This document shows positions 55,650 through 63,852 of a stretch of DNA of 64,000 nucleotides, in pieces. Positions within the stretch are counted from its first letter, which is position 1. Each line of letters starts with the position of its first letter. The position numbers and the translations under genes were made by a program. A model generated the notes under the pieces. The model had not been told where the DNA came from, did no database searches, and saw only the letters and a program-made list of their open reading frames with translations. This DNA comes from Roseomonas gilardii (GTDB taxonomy: Bacteria > Pseudomonadota > Alphaproteobacteria > Acetobacterales > Acetobacteraceae): positions 1,229,001-1,293,000 of the forward strand of contig NZ_CP015583.1 of NCBI RefSeq assembly GCF_001941945.1, written 5' to 3'.

Positions 55650-56276
55650 ATGACCCAGCAGGACGACATCCACTTCTACGAGCCGGCCAAGGGCCATGGC
55701 CTGCCGCATGACCCGTTCAACGCGATCGTCGGGCCGCGCCCCATCGGCTGGGTCTCCACCCAGGGCCAGGACGGCAGCATCAACCTCGCGCCCTACAGCT
55801 TCTTCAACGCCTTCTGCTACACGCCGCCGATCATCGGCTTCTCCTCCACCGGGGCGAAGGACAGCCTGCGCAACGCGCGGGAGACGGGGGAATTCGTCTG
55901 GAACCTCGCGACGCGGGAGCTGGCCGAGGCGATGAATGCGAGCTGCGCCCCGGTGCCCTACGGCACCGACGAGTTCGCCCTGGCCGGGCTGGAGAAGGCG
56001 CCCTCCCGCCTCGTCGCGCCGCCGCGCGTGGCGGCCAGCCCGGTGCAGTTCGAATGCAAGGTCTCCGAGATCGTCCAGCTCAAGGGATATCGCGGCAACC
56101 CTGCCCAGGCCTGGCTGGTGCTGGGCGAGGTGATCGCGGTGCATATCCGCCGCAGCCTGCTGAAGGACGGCATCTTCGACACCTTCGGCGCCGGCGTGAT
56201 CCTGCGCGCCGGGGGGCCGAGCGCCTATGCCGCGATCGCGCCGGAGAACCGCTTCGACATGCGGCGGCCAGGCTGA
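55650..56276 (+). CDS. Flavin reductase-like domain protein
   Basis: The 208-aa FMN-binding split-barrel protein reduces or carries flavin. It shows 'HDPFNAIVGPRPIGWVST', 'NLAPYSFFNAFCYTPPIIGFSS', 'SLRNARETGEFVWNLAT' and 'SPVQFECKVSEIVQL' (identifying parts), the usual pattern of the flavin-reductase-like family. It could supply reduced flavin to a monooxygenase, but none is adjacent. The gene is divergent from the RluC-type gene and convergent with rarA. Confidence 0.92.
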   Translation: MTQQDDIHFYEPAKGHGLPHDPFNAIVGPRPIGWVSTQGQDGSINLAPYSFFNAFCYTPPIIGFSSTGAKDSLRNARETGEFVWNLATRELAEAMNASCAPVPYGTDEFALAGLEKAPSRLVAPPRVAASPVQFECKVSEIVQLKGYRGNPAQAWLVLGEVIAVHIRRSLLKDGIFDTFGAGVILRAGGPSAYAAIAPENRFDMRRPG

Positions 56277-56291
56277 AGGGCGGCGGCGCGG

Positions 56292-57692
56292 TCAGCCCTC
56301 GGGCTCTCCTTCGCCGCGCCGCGCCGCCCGCAGCTCCTCCCACTGCTCCAGCCGCGCCGCCACCCGGGCCTCCGCGCCCCGGTCGGTGGGGCGGTAGAAG
56401 CGGCGGCGCGCCATCCCCTCGGGGAAGTAGTCCTGGCCGGAGAAGGCGTCCTCCTGGTCGTGGTCATAGGCATAGCCATGGCCGTAGCCGAGCTGCTTCA
56501 TCAGCTTCGTGGGCGCGTTCAGGATATGGGCGGGCGGCATCAGGCTGCCCGTCTCCGCCGCCGCGGCCTGGGCTTCCTTCCAGGCGACATAGGCGGCGTT
56601 GGACTTGGGCGCCGCGCCCAGATGCAGCACGAGCTGCGCCAGCGCCAGTTCCCCCTCCGGCGAGCCGAGCCGCTCATAGGCCTGCCAGGCCGCCAGGGCG
56701 AGGTGCAGCGAGGCGGGATCGGCGGCGCCGATATCCTCGGAGGCGAAGCGCAACAGGCGGCGGGCGATGTAGCGCGGGTCCTCCCCGCCCCGGACCATGC
56801 GGGCGAACCAGTAGAGCGCGGCATCCGGGTCCGAGCCCCGCAGCGACTTGTGCAGGGCGGAGATGAGGTTGAAATGCTCCTCCCGGTCCTTGTCGTACAG
56901 CGCGGCGCGCTTCGCCAGCAGCTCCGACAGCCCCCGCGCATCCAGCGGCGCCGTGTCTTCCGGCAGGGCGAGAAGCTGTTCCGCCATGTTCAGCAGGTAG
57001 CGCCCGTCGCCATCGGCCATGGCGCGCAGCGCGGCCCGCGCCGCCTCGTCCAGCGGCAGGGGGCGCCCGGCCTCCTCCGCGGCGCGGTCCAGCAGCAGGT
57101 CCAGCGCCGCATCGTCCAGCCGCCGCAGCACCAGCACCTGGCAGCGCGAGAGCAGGGCGCCGTTCAGCGCGAAGGACGGGTTCTCCGTGGTGGCACCGAC
57201 CAGCACCACCGTGCCGTTCTCCACCACCGGCAGGAAGCCGTCCTGCTGCGCCCGGTTGAAGCGGTGGATCTCGTCCACGAAGAGCAGTGTGCCCTGGCCG
57301 TTCTGGCGCCGGGCGCGGGCCTCGTCGAAGGCCCGCTTGAGATCGGCGACGCCGGAGAAGACCGCCGAGAGCGGCGCGAAGCGGAGCCCGGCCTCGTCGG
57401 CCAGCAGGCGCGCGATGGTGGTCTTGCCCACCCCGGGCGGCCCCCAGAGGATCAGCGAGGCCAGGGCGTTGCGGTCGAGCATCCGGCGCAGGCTGCCCTG
57501 CGGGCCGAGCAGGTGGTCCTGCCCCACCACCTCCGCGAGGCGGCGCGGACGCAAGCGGTCGGCCAAGGGAGCGGAGGCGGGGGCGTTCCCGGTGGCGTCC
57601 GGTCCGGATGCGGGGCCGGCGCCGGGTTCCGGCGTCCCGCCGAACAGGTCCGGTGCGGCGTGGGAGGTCTCTGGGGCACGCTTGGGCGGCAT
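56292..57692 (-). CDS. rarA: Replication-associated recombination protein A (RarA/MgsA)
   Basis: RarA is an AAA+ ATPase that acts on stalled replication forks. The 466-aa protein has Walker A 'GPPGVGKTTIARLLADEAG', Walker B 'LFVDEIHRFNRAQQDGFLP', sensor 'GATTENPSF' and the C-terminal 'FSGQDYFPEGMARRRFY' region typical of the family. The N-terminal 60 residues are Pro/Ala-rich and poorly conserved. The ATG at 57692 is preferred over a TTG at 57701. A copy of the CTAGAGCAGATCGC element lies 11 bp upstream. Confidence 0.95.
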   Translation of the reverse strand: MPPKRAPETSHAAPDLFGGTPEPGAGPASGPDATGNAPASAPLADRLRPRRLAEVVGQDHLLGPQGSLRRMLDRNALASLILWGPPGVGKTTIARLLADEAGLRFAPLSAVFSGVADLKRAFDEARARRQNGQGTLLFVDEIHRFNRAQQDGFLPVVENGTVVLVGATTENPSFALNGALLSRCQVLVLRRLDDAALDLLLDRAAEEAGRPLPLDEAARAALRAMADGDGRYLLNMAEQLLALPEDTAPLDARGLSELLAKRAALYDKDREEHFNLISALHKSLRGSDPDAALYWFARMVRGGEDPRYIARRLLRFASEDIGAADPASLHLALAAWQAYERLGSPEGELALAQLVLHLGAAPKSNAAYVAWKEAQAAAAETGSLMPPAHILNAPTKLMKQLGYGHGYAYDHDQEDAFSGQDYFPEGMARRRFYRPTDRGAEARVAARLEQWEELRAARRGEGEPEG

Positions 57693-57702
57693 GGGGCGCA
57701 AC

Positions 57703-57722
57703 CTAGAGCAGATCGCTCCGGA
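57703..57722. repeat. Dispersed element (copy 2), CTAGAGCAGATCGC core
   Basis: CTAGAGCAGATCGCTCCGGA matches the copy at 50033 except for one missing G. It is followed by a degenerate inverted repeat (CCGGAACGGC ... GCCCGGAAGCG) and lies just upstream of rarA. A weaker relative, CTAGACCAGATCGG, is at 51809. Confidence 0.45.
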
Positions 57723-57842
57723 ACGGCATCGCCCGGAAGCGTGAATCCGCGCCCCGGACGAGAATCCGGGGCCTGCGCGATGCGGGCGGGCGGGGCGCGA
57801 ACGCCCTGGCGCCGGGAGGCCGGCGCGGGTCCGGCCGCGCCC

Positions 57843-58220
57843 TCAGCGCAGCCGCGGCTCCTGCCGGTAGCCGTGGGCGCCCGGCACTTCCGGCGGCGGC
57901 GGCACGGGCGGCGTGGTGCGGATCGGCCGGATGTCACGCTGTGCGGTGGCCCGCATCGAGGGCGGGCTTTCCCAGCCTTCCTCGGGCGTGAGGCGGCGCG
58001 CGGAGGGCAGTTCCGGCAGGCGCATGGCCAGGGCGCGGATATCGTCCTGGATCTCGTCAAGCTGCGCTTCCAGCGATTCCAGGCGGCCCTTCACGCCGAA
58101 GACGCTGAAGGGCATCAGCAGGAAGGCGATCGCCGCCATGAGCAGCAGCAGGGCCACCACGAGGCCCGACCATTCGGGCAGCCCCGGTATCGCAAGGGAA
58201 TGGATCAGTTCGGACGGCAC
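57843..58220 (-). CDS. Small single-span membrane protein with coiled coil
   Basis: This 125-aa protein has one transmembrane segment (about residues 19-43: 'GLVVALLLLMAAIAFLLMPF'), then a coiled-coil-like stretch ('LESLEAQLDEIQDDIRALAMRL') and a Pro-rich tail. No domain is recognised. It uses a GTG start at 58220, two bases after the moaA stop, so it is co-translated with moaA, although a role in molybdenum cofactor synthesis is not indicated. Function unknown. Confidence 0.75.
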   Translation of the reverse strand: MPSELIHSLAIPGLPEWSGLVVALLLLMAAIAFLLMPFSVFGVKGRLESLEAQLDEIQDDIRALAMRLPELPSARRLTPEEGWESPPSMRATAQRDIRPIRTTPPVPPPPEVPGAHGYRQEPRLR

Positions 58221-58222
58221 GT

Positions 58223-59278
58223 TCAGCCCCCGGTGACGGACATGTGACGATGCAGTGCAGGACGAGCCTGCCTCCGGTCAATCACGAAGTCATGTCCCTT
58301 CGGCTTGCGGGCGATGGCGTCGCGGATCGCATCCTGCAAACCGGCCTCTCCGAGCGCCGGGTCGCGCAGCGGGTGGCGCAGGTCCGCCGCATCCTCCTGC
58401 CCCAGGCACATGTAAAGCGTGCCCGTGCAGGTAAGGCGGACGCGGTTGCATCTCTCGCAGAAATTGTGGGTCATCGGCGTGATGAAGCCGAGGCGGCCGC
58501 CGGTCTCCGCCACGCGGTAGTAGCGGGCCGGGCCGCCCGTGCGGTGGTCGCTCTCCTCCAGCGTCCAGTTCCGCCGCAGCCGGGACCGCACCAGCGAGAG
58601 CGGCAGGTACTGGTCCGTGCGGTCGCCGCTGATCTCGCCCAGCGGCATGGTCTCGATCAGGGTGAGGTCGAAGCCATGCTCGCCGCACCATTCGACCATC
58701 CGGTCGAACTCGGCCTCGTTCACGTCCTTCAGCGCCACGGCATTGATCTTCACGGCGAGGCCGGCGGCCTTGGCGGCGAAGATCCCGTCCAGCGTCTGGT
58801 CCAGCTTTCCCCAGCGCGTGACCGCGCGGAATCTGTCGGGGTCCAGCGTGTCGAGCGAGACGTTCACCCGCCGTACCCCGGCAGCGTAGAGATCGTCCGC
58901 CAGCTTCGTGAGCTGCGTGCCGTTGGTGGTGACCGTCAGCTCCCGCAGCCCGCCGCCATGCAGCCGGGCGCCCAGGGCGCGGAACAGGGTGATCACGTTG
59001 CGCCGGACCAGGGGTTCGCCGCCGGTCAGCCGGATGCGTTCCACCCCCAGGTCGATGAAGGCGCCACAGAGCCGCTCCAGCTCCTCCAGCCCGAGGACCT
59101 CCGCCTTCGGCAGAAAGGTCATGTCCTCCGCCATGCAATAAACGCAGCGCAGGTCGCAGCGATCCGTGACCGAGACACGCAGGTAGCTGATGCGCCGTCC
59201 GAACGGGTCTTCCATCGGCAAGGGCGCCACCCCGGCGAGGGCGGTGTCGGCGGGGAAGGGCAGGGTCAGGTCGGACAC
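58223..59278 (-). CDS. moaA: GTP 3',8-cyclase MoaA (molybdenum cofactor synthesis)
   Basis: MoaA is the radical-SAM enzyme that opens molybdopterin synthesis. The product (351 aa from this start) has the SAM cluster '[13 protein letters not shown]' (Cys41, Cys45, Cys48), the second cluster in '[19 protein letters not shown]', and the required C-terminal Gly-Gly ('SVTGG'). The GTG at 59278 has AAGG upstream and gives a normal length. A longer form from GTG at 59356 and a shorter one from ATG at 59215 are possible. Other moa genes are not nearby. Confidence 0.94.
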   Translation of the reverse strand: MSDLTLPFPADTALAGVAPLPMEDPFGRRISYLRVSVTDRCDLRCVYCMAEDMTFLPKAEVLGLEELERLCGAFIDLGVERIRLTGGEPLVRRNVITLFRALGARLHGGGLRELTVTTNGTQLTKLADDLYAAGVRRVNVSLDTLDPDRFRAVTRWGKLDQTLDGIFAAKAAGLAVKINAVALKDVNEAEFDRMVEWCGEHGFDLTLIETMPLGEISGDRTDQYLPLSLVRSRLRRNWTLEESDHRTGGPARYYRVAETGGRLGFITPMTHNFCERCNRVRLTCTGTLYMCLGQEDAADLRHPLRDPALGEAGLQDAIRDAIARKPKGHDFVIDRRQARPALHRHMSVTGG

Positions 59279-59401
59279 GATGGCCTTGGCATCTGTGGAT
59301 GGGCCCGGCGAAACGACGGCGGCTGGCACTCCGATGTGGCGGGACGCGGCGGTCACCGCAAGGCCCCGCCGGCACGGCGCAGCCCTGCCTCCGCCTCGCC
59401 C

Positions 59402-59587
59402 TCAGCGATCCGGCACGATTTCCAGTGTCACATGCACCGTATTGATCAGCAGCTTGCCCGCATGTTCGAAATTGACCGTCACACGCTCTCCGGTCACGGA
59501 CTGCACCTGCCCGATGCCCCAGTCCGGGCGCGACGGATGGCGCACGCGCATTCCAGGCTCGATCAGGTCGCTGTTGCCGACGGACAT
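59402..59587 (-). CDS. DUF3553 domain small protein
   Basis: The 61-aa protein is a compact SH3-like or beta-barrel DUF3553 domain: 'EPGMRVRHPSRPDWGIGQVQ', 'GERVTVNFEHAGKLLI'. Similar modules occur at the C-terminus of UvrD-type helicases and in transcription-coupled repair factors. As a stand-alone protein its role is unknown. It is divergent from chpT, with 149 bp between. Confidence 0.87.
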   Translation of the reverse strand: MSVGNSDLIEPGMRVRHPSRPDWGIGQVQSVTGERVTVNFEHAGKLLINTVHVTLEIVPDR

Positions 59588-59736
59588 GCCGGCAGGATGG
59601 CACCGGCCCGCACCCGGTGTCCATGAGGGGGCCGGGAGGGCGAGGCCGTCACGGCGGCGGAAGGAAGGGCAGGCATTCATCTTGCGGCAACCCCCGATCC
59701 GCCAGAGAGCATGCTTTCCCACGGAACCGACACCGG

Positions 59737-60327
59737 ATGCGATTCGACCTTTCCCTGACCCAGGATCTCTGCGCCCGCCTCTGCCACGACCTGGGCGGCC
59801 CCCTGGGCAGCGTGTCCGGTGCGCTCGACCTGATCGGGCCGGTGGACGAGGCCGCGCTGGTGGCCCGCGAAAGCGCCGAGGTGCTGGAGGGCCGGCTGCG
59901 GCTCTGGCGGGCGCTCGCCGGCGCCGGCGCCGGCCCGCTGGACCGGGAGGGTCTCGCCACGCTGCTGGCCGGCGGCTTCGGCGGCGGTCGCGTTTCCGCC
60001 GACCTGTCCAGCATGGAGGACGGGGAACTGCCCGCGACCATGGCCCGCGCGGCCCTGGCCGCCGCCATGCTGGGCGGCGAGGCCCTGCCGCGCGGCGGCA
60101 CGGTGCGCCTTTCCGGCGGTGCCGGCGCCCTCCTGGTGCTGCCGGAGGGGCGCAACGCCCACTGGCCGCCCGGCCTGGCCCTGGCGCTGGCCGGAGAGGC
60201 GGTGAGCGGCCCGCGCGAGGTGCTCGCGCCGCTGCTGGTGACGCTGGCGGAAACGGCGGAATGCCGGCTGGACATGGTGCCGTCCGGGAACGACGGGATC
60301 GAGGGACTGAGCCTGCTGCCGCTCTGA
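59737..60327 (+). CDS. chpT: ChpT-like histidine phosphotransferase
   Basis: ChpT passes phosphate from the hybrid kinase CckA to CtrA (and CpdR) in the cell-cycle/motility relay. The 196-aa protein has the ChpT/DUF2328 N-terminal helix 'DLCARLCHDLGGPLGSVSGA' with phosphorylatable His17, and a degenerate Bergerat-like C-terminal domain. Size fits ChpT (about 200-225 aa). ctrA is only about 2 kb away. The start at 59737 is chosen because the conserved helix begins there. Confidence 0.85.
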   Translation: MRFDLSLTQDLCARLCHDLGGPLGSVSGALDLIGPVDEAALVARESAEVLEGRLRLWRALAGAGAGPLDREGLATLLAGGFGGGRVSADLSSMEDGELPATMARAALAAAMLGGEALPRGGTVRLSGGAGALLVLPEGRNAHWPPGLALALAGEAVSGPREVLAPLLVTLAETAECRLDMVPSGNDGIEGLSLLPL

Positions 60328-60360
60328 CGGCAGAGGGAGCGGGCCACGCGGCGGACCGTT

Positions 60361-60774
60361 TCAGCGCGTCCTGCCGCGCAGCCCCGCCGCGTCGAGCGCC
60401 TGCCGCTCCGCCTTCGCGGCGTGGCGTTCGGCCTCGTCCTCCCACCGCTCCTGCAACCGTTCCACCGCCCGTTCCGAGGCGCGGGCAGCGGCCAGCGCCG
60501 CCCGCGCCTGCTCCGCCGCCGCCTCCGCCCGCCGGGCGGCCTGCATCGCGTCGTCCCGCTGCCGCAGCCCGAGGGGAAGCCAGGCGGTGTGGTCGCGCGG
60601 CTCGGCGGCCAGCGCCGCCTCACGCCGCAAGGCCTCCTCCGCCGCCTGGGCGGATCGCTCCGCCGTGGCGAGCCGCGACAGGCGGTCGCCGAAGACGCGC
60701 TTCGCCTGCTCCATCTCGGTCGCCCGCAGCCGCCGCAGCACGGCCAGGGGATCGCGCCCGCCCGGCCGGCTCAT
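60361..60774 (-). CDS. fliJ: Flagellar export protein FliJ-like
   Basis: The 137-aa protein is almost all charged/Ala-rich coiled coil ('LRATEMEQAKRVFGDRLSRL ... AAAEQARAALAAARASER'), the composition and size of FliJ/YscO. FliJ is the stalk-like escort of the flagellar export ATPase. It starts inside the fliI stop (ATGA overlap), the standard fliI-fliJ arrangement. Sequence similarity alone is weak; the assignment rests on position and coiled coil. Confidence 0.82.
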   Translation of the reverse strand: MSRPGGRDPLAVLRRLRATEMEQAKRVFGDRLSRLATAERSAQAAEEALRREAALAAEPRDHTAWLPLGLRQRDDAMQAARRAEAAAEQARAALAAARASERAVERLQERWEDEAERHAAKAERQALDAAGLRGRTR

Positions 60775-62120
60775 GCGCCCTCCAGGGCCTGCGCCAGGCG
60801 GTGGAAGGCATCCTCCACCGTGCCGCGCTCCTCCCGGCCCTGGGCCAGCACGGCCTCGATCCCCGGTGCCAGGCGGATGGCCTCGTCCACCGCCGGGTCG
60901 CTGCCGGCGCGATAGGCCCCCAGACGCACGAGGTCCGCCATGTCCCGTTGCAGCGACAGGATCTTCCGCGCCCGCACCAGCAGGGGCCTTTCCTCGGGCC
61001 TCAGGCAGCCCGGTGAGGTGCGCGACAGCGAGCGCAGCACGTCCACCGCCGGATAGCGCCCCGCCTCCCCGATGGCGCGGTCGAGCACGACATGGCCATC
61101 GAGGATGCCGCGCACGGCATCGGCCACCGGCTCGTCATGGTCGTCACCCTCCACCAGCACGGTGAAGAGGCCCGTGATGCTGCCGCCGCCCGCGCCCTCC
61201 GCCGCCATGCCGGCGCGTTCGAGCAGGCGCGGCAGTTCCGCGAAGACGGAAGGGGGATAGCCCTTCGTGGCGGGCGGCTCGCCGGCCGCGAGCCCGATCT
61301 CCCGCAGTGCCATGGCGAAGCGGGTGACACTGTCCATCAGCAGCAGCACGCGCCGCCCCTCGTCGCGGAAATGCTCGGCGACGCTCATCGCGGCCAGGGC
61401 CGCGTCGCGTCGTTCCAGCGGCGAGGCATCGGAGGTGGCGCAGACCACCACGCTGCGCGCCCGGCCCTCCGGCCCGAGATCGTCCTCCAGGAACTCCCGC
61501 AACTCGCGCCCCCGCTCCCCCACCAGGCAGATCACGGCCACGTCGCAGTCGGCGCCCCTGGCCAGCATCGACATCAGCGTGGACTTGCCGACGCCCGAGG
61601 CCGCGAAAAGGCCCAGGCGCTGACCACGCCGGCAGGTGGCGAAAAGATCGAGCGCCCGGACGCCCAGGTCGATCCGCTCTCCCAGGCGCGCGCGCAGCCC
61701 GGCCGGGGGAGGGGAGGCATGGAGACGGCGCCGCCGGGACCCCGGCGGCGGAGTCGCCGCGCCATCCATGGAACGCCCATAGGCATCGACCACCCGCCCC
61801 AGCCAGCCGTCCGAAGGGGCGATTCCAGTCTCTCCGGCAAGCCGGACCGTGTCTCCGACGGCCACACCGTCCGGCCTGCGGTCCAGCGCTGCCTGGACGA
61901 TTCCATTATTCGCTCCAACAACCTCTAATCTGATAATATTCTCATAATTACAGACAAATTGGAGTTGGGCGCCGAGAGCGGGTGCGGGGTGGAAGCCAGA
62001 CAGCGTCAAGCCCTGTCCGAGCACCGATTCCACAGATCCATATCTGGCAATAGGTTGTTTTTGGATGAATAAATTCGAAAGCGCCAGCAGGCGAGGCGTC
62101 AGGGAGCCAAGGCTGTCCAT
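60771..62120 (-). CDS. fliI: Flagellum-specific ATP synthase FliI
   Basis: FliI is the hexameric ATPase of the flagellar type III export apparatus. The 449-aa protein has Walker A 'FAASGVGKSTLM' (172-183), the Glu of 'CLVGERGRELREF', Walker B 'LLLMDSVTRFAMALRE' and the 'GSITGLFTVLVEGDD' F1-beta-like block. The N-terminal 80 residues (61880-62120) are encoded by DNA much poorer in GC than the rest of the gene. fliJ overlaps its stop. ctrA is divergent, 110 bp away. Confidence 0.95.
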   Translation of the reverse strand: MDSLGSLTPRLLALSNLFIQKQPIARYGSVESVLGQGLTLSGFHPAPALGAQLQFVCNYENIIRLEVVGANNGIVQAALDRRPDGVAVGDTVRLAGETGIAPSDGWLGRVVDAYGRSMDGAATPPPGSRRRRLHASPPPAGLRARLGERIDLGVRALDLFATCRRGQRLGLFAASGVGKSTLMSMLARGADCDVAVICLVGERGRELREFLEDDLGPEGRARSVVVCATSDASPLERRDAALAAMSVAEHFRDEGRRVLLLMDSVTRFAMALREIGLAAGEPPATKGYPPSVFAELPRLLERAGMAAEGAGGGSITGLFTVLVEGDDHDEPVADAVRGILDGHVVLDRAIGEAGRYPAVDVLRSLSRTSPGCLRPEERPLLVRARKILSLQRDMADLVRLGAYRAGSDPAVDEAIRLAPGIEAVLAQGREERGTVEDAFHRLAQALEGA

Positions 62121-62230
62121 ATCTTTTATGATTTCCGTCTCATGTCTTCACTCGCTCAATCTCTAAAATGACCCTTTTCAGTTTCCGAATTATGAGGCCA
62201 AATGCACGCATAAGGTGTGGAGCAAAAAAG

Positions 62231-62971
62231 ATGCGAGTTCTTCTGGTTGAGGATGATCTCACGACCGCCCGCGGCATCTCCTTGATGCTGAAATCCGCTT
62301 CGATGATCGTGGACACGGCCGATACGGGCGAGGAAGCGCTGGAGCTGGCCCGCCTCTACGACTACGACATCGTCATCCAGGACCTGATGCTGCCGGACAT
62401 GGAGGGCTACGAGGTCGTTCGCCGGCTGCGGGCGGCGCGCATCGAGACGCCGGTGCTGATCCTCTCGGGCCTCTCGCGGCCGCAGGCGAAGGTGAAGGGC
62501 TTCGGCATGGGGGCCGACGACTTCATCGTGAAGCCCTTTGACCAGCAGGAGCTCATCGCACGCATCCAGGCGATCGTGCGCCGCGCCAAGGGCTTCGCTC
62601 AGCCCAGCCTGACGGTGGGCGACATGACGCTCGACCTCGCCTCCCGCGAGGTGACGGTCAACGGCCGGCCTGTCCACCTGACCAGCAAGGAATATGCAAC
62701 GCTGGAACTCCTGACGCTGCGCAAGGGTGCGGTGCTGACGAAGGAAGCCTTCCTCAACCACCTCTATGGCGGCATGGATGAACCGGAGGTGAAGATCATC
62801 GACGTCTTCATCTGCAAGCTGCGCAAGAAGCTGGCCCAGGCGGGCTGCTCCGACCTGATCGGCACGGTCTGGGGCCGCGGCTATGTGCTGCGGGAACCGG
62901 TGGGAAACATCCGGGCCGCGAAGGCGCAGAAGACCGAGGAAACCCCTAAGATCCCCCTCGTCGCCGCCTGA
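62231..62971 (+). CDS. ctrA: Cell-cycle response regulator CtrA
   Basis: CtrA is the OmpR-type master regulator of flagellar, chemotaxis and cell-cycle genes in alphaproteobacteria. The 246-aa protein shows the receiver domain '[20 protein letters not shown]', the phospho-acceptor Asp51 in '[14 protein letters not shown]', and the Lys of 'DDFIVKPFD'. The winged-helix domain includes '[31 protein letters not shown]' and 'TVWGRGYVL' (identifying parts). Size and Asp51 match Caulobacter CtrA. GGAG lies eight bases before the ATG. In Acetobacteraceae and relatives CtrA usually controls motility. Confidence 0.95.
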   Translation: MRVLLVEDDLTTARGISLMLKSASMIVDTADTGEEALELARLYDYDIVIQDLMLPDMEGYEVVRRLRAARIETPVLILSGLSRPQAKVKGFGMGADDFIVKPFDQQELIARIQAIVRRAKGFAQPSLTVGDMTLDLASREVTVNGRPVHLTSKEYATLELLTLRKGAVLTKEAFLNHLYGGMDEPEVKIIDVFICKLRKKLAQAGCSDLIGTVWGRGYVLREPVGNIRAAKAQKTEETPKIPLVAA

Positions 62972-63021
62972 AGGGGGCGGATCAGGCAAGGGGGCTGTTT
63001 TTGTCGCGCGATGGCGCCGCC

Positions 63022-63852
63022 CTACCGTGACGGCACGGTAGCGGCGCCGCGCAGCCGGTGCGGCCCGCGTTCGCCGGGCAGGGGCACCAGGCCGTCGGTC
63101 ACGCCGAGCACCGTCTCGGCTCCACCCAGATAGAGCAGGCCATCCGGCGCCAGACGCCCGGACAGCGCCTCCAGCACGCGCCGCTTGGTCGGCGTGTCGA
63201 AATAGATCAGCACGTTCCGGCAGAAGATCACGTCGAAGCGGCCCAGGCCCCGCAGATCCTCCAGCAGATTGCCTTCCGCGAAGCGCACGCGGGCGCGCAG
63301 TTCGGGCGAGGCACGCCAGCGCGAGCCCTCCTGGCGGAAATGCTTCACCAGCATCTGGATCGGCAGGCCGCGCTGCACCTCGAACTGGCTGAAGCTGCCT
63401 TCCTGCGCGCGGGCCACCACCTCACGGCTCAGGTCGGTGCCGAGGATCTCGCAATCCCGCCCGCCCAGCCGGCCCCGCAACTCGTCCAGGATCATGGCGA
63501 TCGAATAGGCTTCCTGCCCCGTGGAGCAGGCGGCGGACCAGATGCGCAGCTTCTGCCCCGGCGGCCGCGCGGCGGCCAGTTCAGGCAGGATGCGGCGCAG
63601 ATGGTCGAAGGGCTTGACGTCGCGGAAGAACGAGGACTCGTTGGTGGTCAGCGCCTCCGTGACCTCGCGCGCCAGCACCTGGGCACCGGGGGCCTGCAGG
63701 CGGCTGGCCAGGAGTTGCAGGTCGCGCAGCCCGTGGCGGCGGAGCAGGGGGGCCAGCCGGGTTTCCAGCATGTAGCCCTTGTCCTCCCCCAGCACGATTC
63801 CGGAACGCGCCTGCACCAGTGCGGAGATGGCCGACAATGCGGTGGCGGTCAT
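63022..63852 (-). CDS. cheR: Chemotaxis protein methyltransferase CheR
   Basis: CheR methylates glutamates of chemoreceptors using SAM. The 276-aa protein has the N-terminal all-alpha domain ('LETRLAPLLRRHGL', 'TTNESSFFRD') and the SAM fold with 'RIWSAACSTGQEAYSIAM' and 'RFDVIFCRNVLIYFD' (identifying parts). The short C-terminal tail has no pentapeptide-binding extension. Its start overlaps the cheB stop (ATGA), so the two are co-translated. Confidence 0.95.
   Translation of the reverse strand: MTATALSAISALVQARSGIVLGEDKGYMLETRLAPLLRRHGLRDLQLLASRLQAPGAQVLAREVTEALTTNESSFFRDVKPFDHLRRILPELAAARPPGQKLRIWSAACSTGQEAYSIAMILDELRGRLGGRDCEILGTDLSREVVARAQEGSFSQFEVQRGLPIQMLVKHFRQEGSRWRASPELRARVRFAEGNLLEDLRGLGRFDVIFCRNVLIYFDTPTKRRVLEALSGRLAPDGLLYLGGAETVLGVTDGLVPLPGERGPHRLRGAATVPSR

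Noticed and set aside
62972..63021. Possible ctrA terminator (TTTTT at about 62997)
   Set aside because: The T-run is present but I could not pair a convincing stem upstream of it.
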